Shown here in pieces: positions 9,023-17,039 of a stretch of 64,000 nucleotides of DNA. Both the position numbers and the translations under genes were made by a program. A model generated the notes under the pieces. That model ran no database searches, was not told the origin of the DNA, and saw nothing but the letters and a program-made list of their open reading frames with translations. Source of the stretch: CAYVBJ01 sp964449075 (lineage in GTDB: Bacteria > Bacteroidota > Rhodothermia > Balneolales > Balneolaceae); the NCBI GenBank assembly GCA_964449075.1, contig CAYVBJ010000011.1:22839-86838 (forward strand). Reading direction: 5' to 3'. Every line of letters begins with the position of its first letter. Position 1 is the stretch's first letter.

Positions 9023-9655
9023 TCAGTTTTCAAGAATGGAAAACAATCGTCTGTTCAACTCTTTTTTTTCAAAATGTACAGCTTTCATTACGGTTTTCTC
9101 TTCACCATCCTGCACCCTGTTTACTTCAAGCGGAAGATGATTATCGGGCAGATTTACCCCGGCCCAAACCGGAACACTGCCCGCTGTAACCGAATTGATT
9201 GGTAAAATAAAATCAGCTGTCTCCGGCATAAAACAGTAGTGATATATATTACTCTCAATAGTGGCTTTCCAAACCTCACAGGTGTTCCCATCTACTGTTC
9301 TAGTCTCACCGGTATTTTCAAAATCGGGCTCTTCATCCATAAAATTAAGCTGAACATCATCTGGGGGAACTTCAACATGGCCACCCAGCATGCCGATACT
9401 GATAAACATCATCTCTGTTTCTGTTTCATAAAGTATGGATGTAGATCTTGATTTACCGGATTCGTATTCAATTCGTATCATATTTCCCTTTATCATATAA
9501 TCAAGCTGATCTGTGCCGATCTTATCCTGAAGTTCAGGTATTTCATATTGAATGATTCCCTCAAAATTCTGTGATGTAACCATTTCCGGAATGCTTAAAA
9601 ACAGAATAAATAGAGGAATCAGGAAAAGAGGTTTTATTTTTTGTCTGAATAGCAT
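9023..9655 (-). CDS. DUF4412 domain-containing exported protein
   Basis: The 210-residue protein begins with a clear Sec signal (hydrophobic residues 9-24, cleavage near VTSQ) and continues with FEGIIQYEI, the usual opening of DUF4412 proteins, a Bacteroidota family of unknown function with a lipoprotein-carrier-like beta fold. Two cysteines lie in the mature part (NTCEVW and YHYCF). It stands alone between an outer-membrane barrel gene on the same strand and a divergent lipoprotein gene. No function can be assigned. Confidence 0.75.
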   Translation of the reverse strand: MLFRQKIKPLFLIPLFILFLSIPEMVTSQNFEGIIQYEIPELQDKIGTDQLDYMIKGNMIRIEYESGKSRSTSILYETETEMMFISIGMLGGHVEVPPDDVQLNFMDEEPDFENTGETRTVDGNTCEVWKATIESNIYHYCFMPETADFILPINSVTAGSVPVWAGVNLPDNHLPLEVNRVQDGEEKTVMKAVHFEKKELNRRLFSILEN

Positions 9656-9862
9656 AATTCTGATTAATTTAAAGTGTTATCAAAAAATATCATATGAGAA
9701 TAAACACCCAATGAAAAATTTTGTTGCCTGTTATAAATCTTAGCTTTCGTTTCTCATAATATTAAGGAAACTGGAAATTGATTACACCAGGTAAAAAAGC
9801 AAATATACATTCGAATACATATCGTTTTTTTATAAATTAACGGTTCTTACAGATACTTGCAT

Positions 9863-10546
9863 ATGAAGAATTTATCACTACTGATTTTCTTGTTTTTATT
9901 CAGCTGTATATCGCTTTCAAGATTTACAAAACCGGAATTGATGTATAATGAGATGGAAGGACGTGAACCTGAATTAAATGTTGAATCAGTAGCTGAGAAA
10001 GGCGATGTGATATATACGGAATATCGTTACAAAATTAATCCGGCTGTCAGATTAACTGAAGATCTTGAAACGGAGTATACAAATATCTCTTCAAAAATTA
10101 GACTTTCCAAAATGATGAAAGATAAGAGGGTGGTATATGGCACGATATCAATTTCGGATGAATCCATAACCTACCTGTATGATGAAGATAATGACGGGAA
10201 ATTTGAACAATTTATGATTCAGGCCCGCAAAAATGCAGTAAGTTGGAAAGATCTGAAACCGGAAGCTGCATATAAGCAGGCGCCTGGAATCAGGTCGGAA
10301 TCAGATGGATTTGAAATTGAACTTATGTATGATGGTTTTGGGGGCAAAAGCATTGAAATTGTATACAATGAGTACAGAGATGATCTGACACAAGTTTCTT
10401 TTTCTGAATCAATTGACTTTGAACTGACTGAGAATAGCGATAACATAATCTCACACAAAGGCATTAGACTTGAGATTCTTGACGCCACTGATGAACAGTT
10501 GACATACAGAGTACTCAGCGGAAGTAACGAAGTAATTGAAAGCTGA
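9863..10546 (+). CDS. Hypothetical lipoprotein
   Basis: A 227-residue protein of no family I recognise. It starts MKNLSLLIFLFLFSC, a short signal with lipobox LFSC, so it should be lipid-anchored at about residue 15. The rest is acidic and rich in beta-strand patterns, with an EDNDGKFEQF stretch. I chose the ATG at 9863; a TTG six bases earlier is in frame but less likely. It is transcribed divergently from the DUF4412 gene across about 200 bases and converges with the first sulfotransferase gene. Confidence 0.7.
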   Translation: MKNLSLLIFLFLFSCISLSRFTKPELMYNEMEGREPELNVESVAEKGDVIYTEYRYKINPAVRLTEDLETEYTNISSKIRLSKMMKDKRVVYGTISISDESITYLYDEDNDGKFEQFMIQARKNAVSWKDLKPEAAYKQAPGIRSESDGFEIELMYDGFGGKSIEIVYNEYRDDLTQVSFSESIDFELTENSDNIISHKGIRLEILDATDEQLTYRVLSGSNEVIES

Positions 10547-10635
10547 ACCTGAACCTTGTAAATTATCTGATCTTAATTTTGACTTTACACCAGCAGATAA
10601 AACCCAAGTTGGAATTTTCAATTTTGGTCATCTGA

Positions 10636-11748
10636 TCAGACCGGGATATCATATTGCCATTTATCCAGGTATTTTTTCCATCTGTTCTGAACCGTTTCAA
10701 TATCCTTCTTTTTCAGATCATACTTGTTTTTCTTGTAATCTGAAATCTGGTTGAGATAATTTTGGGTAGGATACTTTGCTGTATTCCAATCCGACAGTTC
10801 CAGCAATGAATAGATGCGTTGCAGTTCCGGGATGGGATTTGCCTCAAGATCCTCAAAACGGACTTCAGTAAACTGGTTTTTCGGCAATCCGGATGCATCA
10901 TCATATAACTGATCAAGCATTCGCAGATACGATGCTACAACGACAGGTTCAATTTCTGCGGGATCATAAGGCTGAAGTGCCAGTTTTGATAACATCTTCT
11001 GAAAGTATTGCTTTGCAGACGGAAACACCCTGTATGGATTACGATATATGTGTATAAAACGGGCATCCGGCCACATCTCCAGAATATATTTCATCCTCGT
11101 GGTGTATACGGGATTCTTAATAATCAGGGGTTGTTTGTCCTGGTGGATAACAATTTTTTTCAGAAAAAATTGAACCTGTTCTTTCCACTCTTCAATTTGT
11201 TTTGGCGACACATTATCAAAAAAAACACCCTGGTTAAAATTTTTTCGAAAACATCCGGGAAAATAGAGTGCATGAAAAACTGAGAGCAGTTGAAGGTTGG
11301 CAACCGGAATTTCGTCTTCCTGGGGCGATTTCGGTGTAACAGCTACGCGGTCGATTTCCCTGGTTTCAGGAAGTGCTTTTTTTAAAAGTGGTTCAAGCCA
11401 GGTACCGAGCGTTAGTAACTCCCCGGGCAGACCACTGGCAAGTGGCGTTATGATTCCCGACCCGGGTGCTCTTCCCAATAGATTATGCAGATGAGTTGTT
11501 CCGGAACGCCAGAAACCTACAATGAATACCGGTTTAATTAGTGCAATTTCTGAATACCTCTTTTTTTTTAATAACTGTTGCTCAATCAGTCTGAATGGAG
11601 TGCGGGATATGGCTGAACCAAGCAAGAGCGCAAAATGTGGCAAAAAATGAAAGGAAGGGCCGTTGTATAATTTGAATGTCTTCAGTAAGGTAGAAAATTT
11701 AGCCCCCATTAACGGATGCTGCAAAATAGAAGGGGATGGTTTCTGCAT
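10636..11748 (-). CDS. P-loop sulfotransferase (Sulfotransfer_3 type), copy 1
   Basis: Predicted PAPS-dependent sulfotransferase of 370 residues. The 5'-phosphosulfate-binding loop is PVFIVGFWRSGTTHL (residues 73-87), and the 3'-phosphate site is the PDARFIHIYRNPYRVFPS segment with its Arg and Ser. The C-terminus carries a QISDYKKNKYDL block shared with the two sulfotransferases at 14503 and 15693. A hydrophobic stretch at residues 35-50 suggests membrane association. It is divergent from the aminotransferase gene, with a 236-base shared upstream region. The acceptor substrate is unknown. Homology to the other two is visible by eye but weaker than between those two. Confidence 0.88.
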   Translation of the reverse strand: MQKPSPSILQHPLMGAKFSTLLKTFKLYNGPSFHFLPHFALLLGSAISRTPFRLIEQQLLKKKRYSEIALIKPVFIVGFWRSGTTHLHNLLGRAPGSGIITPLASGLPGELLTLGTWLEPLLKKALPETREIDRVAVTPKSPQEDEIPVANLQLLSVFHALYFPGCFRKNFNQGVFFDNVSPKQIEEWKEQVQFFLKKIVIHQDKQPLIIKNPVYTTRMKYILEMWPDARFIHIYRNPYRVFPSAKQYFQKMLSKLALQPYDPAEIEPVVVASYLRMLDQLYDDASGLPKNQFTEVRFEDLEANPIPELQRIYSLLELSDWNTAKYPTQNYLNQISDYKKNKYDLKKKDIETVQNRWKKYLDKWQYDIPV

Positions 11749-11984
11749 TTTTATCTGGTCGGATGTTCTTTACTTTAGAATGGAATCTGCTAATTGAAAC
11801 TATTTATTGAATATGCTGATTTATTAAGTGTATGTTAGTTACCTGATATCACAAACTGCCATCATTTGTGTTATAATTGCAGATAACTTAATCAATTTAT
11901 TATGAAGAATTTGAAATTCAGAGTAAATTTAAAGATCATACATAAGATCCAATTATCAAATCGAAATTTGGGATTACAAAAAAA

Positions 11985-13394
11985 GTGAATTTAAATAAAG
12001 AAGACGGGTTTAATCTGAAGCAGCTCTTATCAGAGAAGAGATCACAAAGCTCTGATCTCTATAGCCAATATGTTAATCCAAAATTTGCGAAGGCAATGCA
12101 GATTATCGGGTTTAACAGGAACTATGTAAAGGGAGAAGGAAACTATCTGTGGGATGAGAAAGGTGAAAAGTATCTTGATTTTGTCAGCGGTTTCGGGATG
12201 TTTAATATGGGCCGGAATCATCCTGTGATAAAGGATACGATCAAACAGTATATGGAACTGAACGATCCCTGGAAAACATCCATGTCTGCTCTGGATCTTC
12301 CAGGTTTGCTGGCCGAATCACTTCTGAAAGAAGTACCTCATCTTGACAAAGTTTTTTTTACTAATTCAGGCACTGAGTGTGTGGAAGCTGCATTGAAATT
12401 TATGAGGGCAACAACCGGCAGAGAAGCCATTGCCTACTGCAACAAAGCTTTTCATGGTCTTACATATGGATCTCTTTCCATCAACGGGTCAGATCATTTT
12501 CGTGAAGGGTTCTCCAGTTTGTTACCTGGTCCTGTAAAAATCCCTTTAAACGACATTGATGCACTGCATAATCTTTTTAATACCAGCTCACTGGCAGGTG
12601 TGATTATAGAGCCTGTACAGGGCAAAGGAGTTTATCCGGCAGATCCTGAATATCTTCTGGAAATCCAGAAACTTTGTCGCAAACACAACACTCTCATGAT
12701 TGTTGATGAAGTTCAGACAGGGATGGGCCGCACCGGGAAAATGTTTTCTTATCAGCATGTGCCGGGTCTTGAGCCGGATATGGTGCTGGTTTCCAAATCG
12801 CTTTCTGGCGGTATGGTCCCGGTAGGAGCTGTATTGATGCGTGAGAATATATATCAAAAGGTATTTTCGAGTATGGACAGATGTGTGGTGCACTCTTCAA
12901 CTTTTGGAAGCGGCGGACTTCCGATGGCTTGCGGCCTGGCAAGCCTTCACATTTTGAAGAGTGAAAATCTTACTGAAAATGCATCAATTCTTGGAAATTA
13001 TATTCTTGATAACCTTAAAAAAATGGTTCCTGAATTTGAGCTGCTGAAAGAGGTTCGCGGCCAGGGACTAATGATCGGGATTGAATTCGGAAAACCGAAA
13101 TCACTGGGATTGCGGGCAGCATGGAAGATGATACATGCACTTGATAAGAATCTGTTTCCACAGGCGATAACCATGCCTTTGCTTGATAAACACCACATAC
13201 TTACACAAGTAACCGGCCATAATCAGGATATCATCAAATTACTGCCGACACTCACGATCGATAAAACAGATGCTGACTGGTTCCTGGAGGCTTTCCGGGA
13301 TACATTAATTGATTTGCACAAAACAGGCGGACCAATTTGGTCAACAGCCAAACACTTGTCACCATTTGCAGGAAAGAAGAAAGCTGTACAGTAG
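11985..13394 (+). CDS. Class III PLP aminotransferase, candidate HpnO (aminobacteriohopanetriol synthesis)
   Basis: Fold-type I, class III aminotransferase of 469 residues. It has the PLP-phosphate motif NSGTECVEAALKF (127-139), the IVDEVQTGMGRTG segment with the cofactor Asp, and the Schiff-base lysine K271 in LVSKSLSGGMVPVG. The pattern GFNRNYVKGEGNYLWDEKGEKYLDF with an adjoining FGMFNMGRNHP is that of a subgroup usually labelled aspartate aminotransferase family and, as I recall it, including proteins encoded beside hopanoid genes. HpnO aminates ribosylhopane. With the hopanoid operon 4 kb away, HpnO is a reasonable candidate, but acetylornithine/taurine-type transaminases belong to the same class. 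The start is GTG at 11985. Confidence 0.85.
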   Translation: MNLNKEDGFNLKQLLSEKRSQSSDLYSQYVNPKFAKAMQIIGFNRNYVKGEGNYLWDEKGEKYLDFVSGFGMFNMGRNHPVIKDTIKQYMELNDPWKTSMSALDLPGLLAESLLKEVPHLDKVFFTNSGTECVEAALKFMRATTGREAIAYCNKAFHGLTYGSLSINGSDHFREGFSSLLPGPVKIPLNDIDALHNLFNTSSLAGVIIEPVQGKGVYPADPEYLLEIQKLCRKHNTLMIVDEVQTGMGRTGKMFSYQHVPGLEPDMVLVSKSLSGGMVPVGAVLMRENIYQKVFSSMDRCVVHSSTFGSGGLPMACGLASLHILKSENLTENASILGNYILDNLKKMVPEFELLKEVRGQGLMIGIEFGKPKSLGLRAAWKMIHALDKNLFPQAITMPLLDKHHILTQVTGHNQDIIKLLPTLTIDKTDADWFLEAFRDTLIDLHKTGGPIWSTAKHLSPFAGKKKAVQ

Positions 13395-13420
13395 GCTTTC
13401 TGTAGTTGCAGCAAACAATT

Positions 13421-14479
13421 ATGAAACATAGTGAAGGGTCAGCGAATAGTGATTCCTCAACAGAGAGGAGAAAAAAGCAATTAGCGTGGGCAGGTTTTCT
13501 GCTTGGCATTCTTGCTCTTGGAATAATTATGTTGTGGACCGGAATTCAGGATGTGAAGGAAGCATTTGTGGCCGGCGGACCTGCTCTGTTACTTCTCGTT
13601 TTTTTATACCCGGTTGAACTTATTCCGCGAGCAGCAGCATGGGGTATACTCTATCCTGGGCAAACTTCACTGAAAAACACTGTTTTTATCTACGGTATCT
13701 GGATTGGTCAATCCTTAAACCGGCTGATACCAACAGCCACGATTGGTGGAGATATTGTGCGAGGCCGCTTATTGATGCAAAAGGGAGCTGATGAATCGGG
13801 AATAATCTCATCTCTGATTGCTGACAAAACTGCCCATGCAGTCTCAATCCTGATGTTGCTGATGCTCGGCATACTTCTGATTATTACAAGGGCTCAGGAT
13901 GTGAGAATAATCGCCGGACTTTTGATTGCCGTATTGTTACTGGGAACTGGAATTGTCTTATTTATCAGGCTTCAGCGTTCTTCCAGTATCTCTGCCCGGC
14001 TTGATAAATGGTCATCGGACGGTAAAATGAGCTTTTTATCAACATCGGCTGATGCTGCAAGGAATATTGAAAATCAGCTTGAAGATCTTTATTCTAATCC
14101 GGGAAAATTTCTGATATCGATATTTATCAGGGTCGTTTTTCAAATTGCCCTGGCTGCTGAAATATGGTTTGCGGCTTGGCTGATGGGTTTTGAGGTTTCT
14201 GTTCTTGAGGCTGTTACCTTGCGCGTGGTGAGCTTCGGTGTCAGAAGCCTCGCGTTTGTCGTTTGGGGAGGGCTCGGTGTTCAGGAGGGCGTTTATGCAC
14301 TTCTGTCTGCCTTTGTTGGCCTGCCGCCCGGCACATTAATAGCAATCTCTCTTGCTACGCGGGTTCGGGAAATCGTAGCGGCAATTCCGGGTGTAATTAT
14401 TTGGGTTACCGGAGAGGGGGTGCGATTCGTTCGCATGAAGAGTGAAAAAAGTATTAGTGAAGATATTATCGATAAATAA
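13421..14479 (+). CDS. Polytopic LPG-synthase-TM/UPF0104 family protein, HpnL-like
   Basis: Integral membrane protein of 352 residues with seven or more hydrophobic segments. The features GIWIGQSLNRLIPTATIGGD near residue 90, SLIADKTAHAVS, and WGGLGVQEGVYALL in the C-terminal part are typical of the lysylphosphatidylglycerol-synthase transmembrane region family (PF03706). Members include flippase-like proteins and HpnL of hopanoid clusters. There is no LPG synthetase catalytic domain, so it should move or position a lipid rather than aminoacylate it. It begins 26 bases after the aminotransferase and runs toward the sulfotransferase pair, suggesting one operon. I took the ATG at 13421 over a TTG at 13406. 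Confidence 0.83.
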   Translation: MKHSEGSANSDSSTERRKKQLAWAGFLLGILALGIIMLWTGIQDVKEAFVAGGPALLLLVFLYPVELIPRAAAWGILYPGQTSLKNTVFIYGIWIGQSLNRLIPTATIGGDIVRGRLLMQKGADESGIISSLIADKTAHAVSILMLLMLGILLIITRAQDVRIIAGLLIAVLLLGTGIVLFIRLQRSSSISARLDKWSSDGKMSFLSTSADAARNIENQLEDLYSNPGKFLISIFIRVVFQIALAAEIWFAAWLMGFEVSVLEAVTLRVVSFGVRSLAFVVWGGLGVQEGVYALLSAFVGLPPGTLIAISLATRVREIVAAIPGVIIWVTGEGVRFVRMKSEKSISEDIIDK

Positions 14480-14502
14480 TTTTATAACAAGAAGTTAAAA
14501 AA

Positions 14503-15696
14503 GTGTCTGAAGATTCAACTAAAAAAAATAAAAACTCACACTCTTTACAATTGTGGTTTGCCCGATGGATCTTCACACCCATGGCGGGTGTAACTTTTGG
14601 CAACTGGCTGCGGCTGCTTAAAAAGCACGGTTTCAGTATTCAACCCCGATACTGGGCGCGTAATCTTTTCACCATGGGCATGGCTCTGATGAATTCCGGG
14701 GTTGCCCGCATTGAAAAAGCGCGTTACGGAAAAGAAATCGATACAGTAAAAATTAAATCGCCGGTATTTGTGGTGGGACATCACAGAAGCGGAACAACCC
14801 ATCTGTGGAATATTCTTACCCGTGATGAAAGGTTCGCCTATCCGACTGTGCTGCAATCCGTATTTCCTCACACGTTTCTCGTTTTTGAGAATGCAGTGCG
14901 TGGTCTTGCAAAGAAGTTTGCACCGTCTAAAAGACCACAGGACAATGTAGAATTCAACCCCGACAGCCCGATGGAAGCAGAACGGGCGATCTCTGCAGCC
15001 ACTTTTTTATCTATACAGATGGCACGGCACTTTCCCGGAAAAAGAGATCTGTTTAAAAAATACCTGACAATGCGTGAAGCAGATGAAGCAGAAAAAAGCG
15101 CCTGGAAATCTGCGGTAAAGGAATTTGCGCAAAAACTGCTAATCAGGCATGGACGAGATTCAATTCTTCTGTTTAAAGGGCCGGATCAAACCGCAAAAAT
15201 CAGGCTTTTGCTTGAACTGTTTCCGGATGCACGATTCATTCATATTCACAGAGACCCGTATAAGGTTTTCAGATCAACAATGAATATGGAGAGAAAAACC
15301 ATTCCACTGTATGCATATCAAAAAACCGATTTCGAGTATCTTGAGGATTTTGTTTTGTGGCGTTACAGTGCAATGTATGATGCCTTTCTTGAGGATGTTA
15401 AACTGATACCCGAGGGTCAGTTTACTCAAATATCGTTTGAGCAACTGGAAAAGAATCCATTGAAAACGATCGAGAAAATTTATGATGATGTGCAGCTTCC
15501 TTCTTTTGATCAAGCCAGAAACAAAGTGAAAGAGTATCTCGGTTCAATAGCAGATTACAAAAAAAATCGTTATTCCGAACTGCCGGATGATCAGAAAATG
15601 AAAATTCGGCTCTCATGGGAACGATACCTGGAAGTGTTCGGGTATGATAGGAGTGTGGCTAACCTTAGTTCAGATGATTCAAAAAATGATTTATGA
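14503..15696 (+). CDS. P-loop sulfotransferase (Sulfotransfer_3 type), copy 2
   Basis: Predicted PAPS-dependent sulfotransferase of 397 residues. The N-terminal amphipathic or hydrophobic block (about 18-66, with FTPMAGVTFGNWL) precedes the phosphosulfate loop VVGHHRSGTTHLW at 90-102. The 3'-phosphate site is FIHIHRDPYKVFRS. The C-terminus has SIADYKKNRYSEL and a final W-x2-YL-x4-GY motif. It starts at GTG 14503, 23 bases after the membrane-protein gene, and overlaps the next sulfotransferase by four bases. It is clearly paralogous along its whole length to that neighbour, so the pair arose by tandem duplication. The acceptor is unknown. Confidence 0.9.
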   Translation: MSEDSTKKNKNSHSLQLWFARWIFTPMAGVTFGNWLRLLKKHGFSIQPRYWARNLFTMGMALMNSGVARIEKARYGKEIDTVKIKSPVFVVGHHRSGTTHLWNILTRDERFAYPTVLQSVFPHTFLVFENAVRGLAKKFAPSKRPQDNVEFNPDSPMEAERAISAATFLSIQMARHFPGKRDLFKKYLTMREADEAEKSAWKSAVKEFAQKLLIRHGRDSILLFKGPDQTAKIRLLLELFPDARFIHIHRDPYKVFRSTMNMERKTIPLYAYQKTDFEYLEDFVLWRYSAMYDAFLEDVKLIPEGQFTQISFEQLEKNPLKTIEKIYDDVQLPSFDQARNKVKEYLGSIADYKKNRYSELPDDQKMKIRLSWERYLEVFGYDRSVANLSSDDSKNDL

Positions 15697-16844
15697 GTAA
15701 TAAAAAAATGAAATCAGAATGGAGAGCAAGTAAAGAGAGCTTTCGTTTTGATCTCGCAAAATGGCTCTTTACACCGCTGGCTGGTGTAACTCTGGGGCGC
15801 TGGCTAAAAGTTCTGAAAAAACACGGAACTACAATTCCCATTAGATATTGGCCAAGAAATGCTTTCACCATTTTTATGGGTGCGGTGAACACACTAATGT
15901 CACTGCGTGAACCGGATTTGCGGAAAGATGAAAAATACAAGCCAAAATCTCCCATATTCATCATTGGTCACCACAGAAGCGGAACCACCCACCTTTGGAA
16001 ATTGCTATCTGTTGATAAAAGATTCATCTATCCCACTGTAACTGAGACCATTTTTCCATTTACTATGCTCTCGATGGAAACTATCACAAACAAGCTGGCC
16101 CGAATATTCATCCCTCGTAAAAGGCCACAGGATAATGTATCCAGTTCGTCTGAGTCCCCAATGGGAGAGGAGTGGGCGTTATGTACCAGTACATTTCTCT
16201 CCACGCATATGGCCAGGCATTTTCCAAATAATCGGGATGAATATAAAAAATATCTTACGATGAAAGAAGCAAATGAAGACGAGAAAACGCTCTGGAAAAG
16301 CGCTCTTGACATGTTTGCAAGAAAAATATTATTCCATTACGGTACTGATGACATACTCCTTTTTAAAGCTCCGCCGAATACCGCGAAGATAAAATTGATT
16401 TTAGAACTTTATCCGGATGCAAGGTTTATTCATATCTACAGGAATCCGCTCCATGTTTTTCGATCGGTTTTACATATGGAAAGACACTCTCTGCCGCTTT
16501 GTACTTACCAGCTGGCGGGTGAAGAAGGCCTGAAAGATTTTATTATCTGGAGATATAAAGCGATGTACGATTCATTTCTTGAGGATATAAAATATGTGCC
16601 AGAAGAACAGTTTACCGAACTGTCATTTGAAGAACTTGAAAAAGACCGTGTAGCAGCAATCGAAAAAATTTATAAAGACCTGCAAATGGAGGGTTTTGAA
16701 AGTATCCGGCCTGAACTTAAAAAATACGTGGATTCAATTTCAGATTATCAGAAAAACAGCTACAATTTGGACGAAGAGGATTCTGAGTTAGTTAAAAAGG
16801 AGTGGAGAATATTTATTGATCGCTGGGGATATCACACAGAATAA
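15693..16844 (+). CDS. P-loop sulfotransferase (Sulfotransfer_3 type), copy 3
   Basis: Predicted sulfotransferase of 383 residues, tandem paralogue of copy 2. The phosphosulfate loop is IIGHHRSGTTHLW at 90-102, and the 3'-phosphate site is FIHIYRNPLHVFRS. The shared central signature KRPQDNV is present in both copies but not in copy 1. Its ATG overlaps the copy 2 stop (ATGA), so the two are translationally coupled. It ends 195 bases from the convergent dxs gene. I see no clear terminator between them. Two coupled paralogues could form a heterodimer or act on different positions of one acceptor; that is inference. Confidence 0.9.
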   Translation: MSNKKMKSEWRASKESFRFDLAKWLFTPLAGVTLGRWLKVLKKHGTTIPIRYWPRNAFTIFMGAVNTLMSLREPDLRKDEKYKPKSPIFIIGHHRSGTTHLWKLLSVDKRFIYPTVTETIFPFTMLSMETITNKLARIFIPRKRPQDNVSSSSESPMGEEWALCTSTFLSTHMARHFPNNRDEYKKYLTMKEANEDEKTLWKSALDMFARKILFHYGTDDILLFKAPPNTAKIKLILELYPDARFIHIYRNPLHVFRSVLHMERHSLPLCTYQLAGEEGLKDFIIWRYKAMYDSFLEDIKYVPEEQFTELSFEELEKDRVAAIEKIYKDLQMEGFESIRPELKKYVDSISDYQKNSYNLDEEDSELVKKEWRIFIDRWGYHTE

Positions 16845-17039
16845 AAAAACTGGAAATCACAGCCCATTGAGAGATGGTTTACTGAACCTGACACAATTCG
16901 CCGGATGACTGAGGCCTGAATTGCACCAAAAGCGTTGTTTGTACGAGACGACATCCTCAAAAATTATGCATAGTACCGGCAAATGAGTGGAAGCAAAATT
17001 CTCACTATTGCCTTTTTGTGTTTTCACTTCTCCACTCCA

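Noticed and set aside
10636..16844. Capnine-type sulfonolipid synthesis as the role of the sulfotransferase cluster
   Set aside because: Known sulfonolipid synthesis uses cysteate and a serine-palmitoyltransferase-like enzyme; neither a cysteate synthase nor an alpha-oxoamine synthase is present here.
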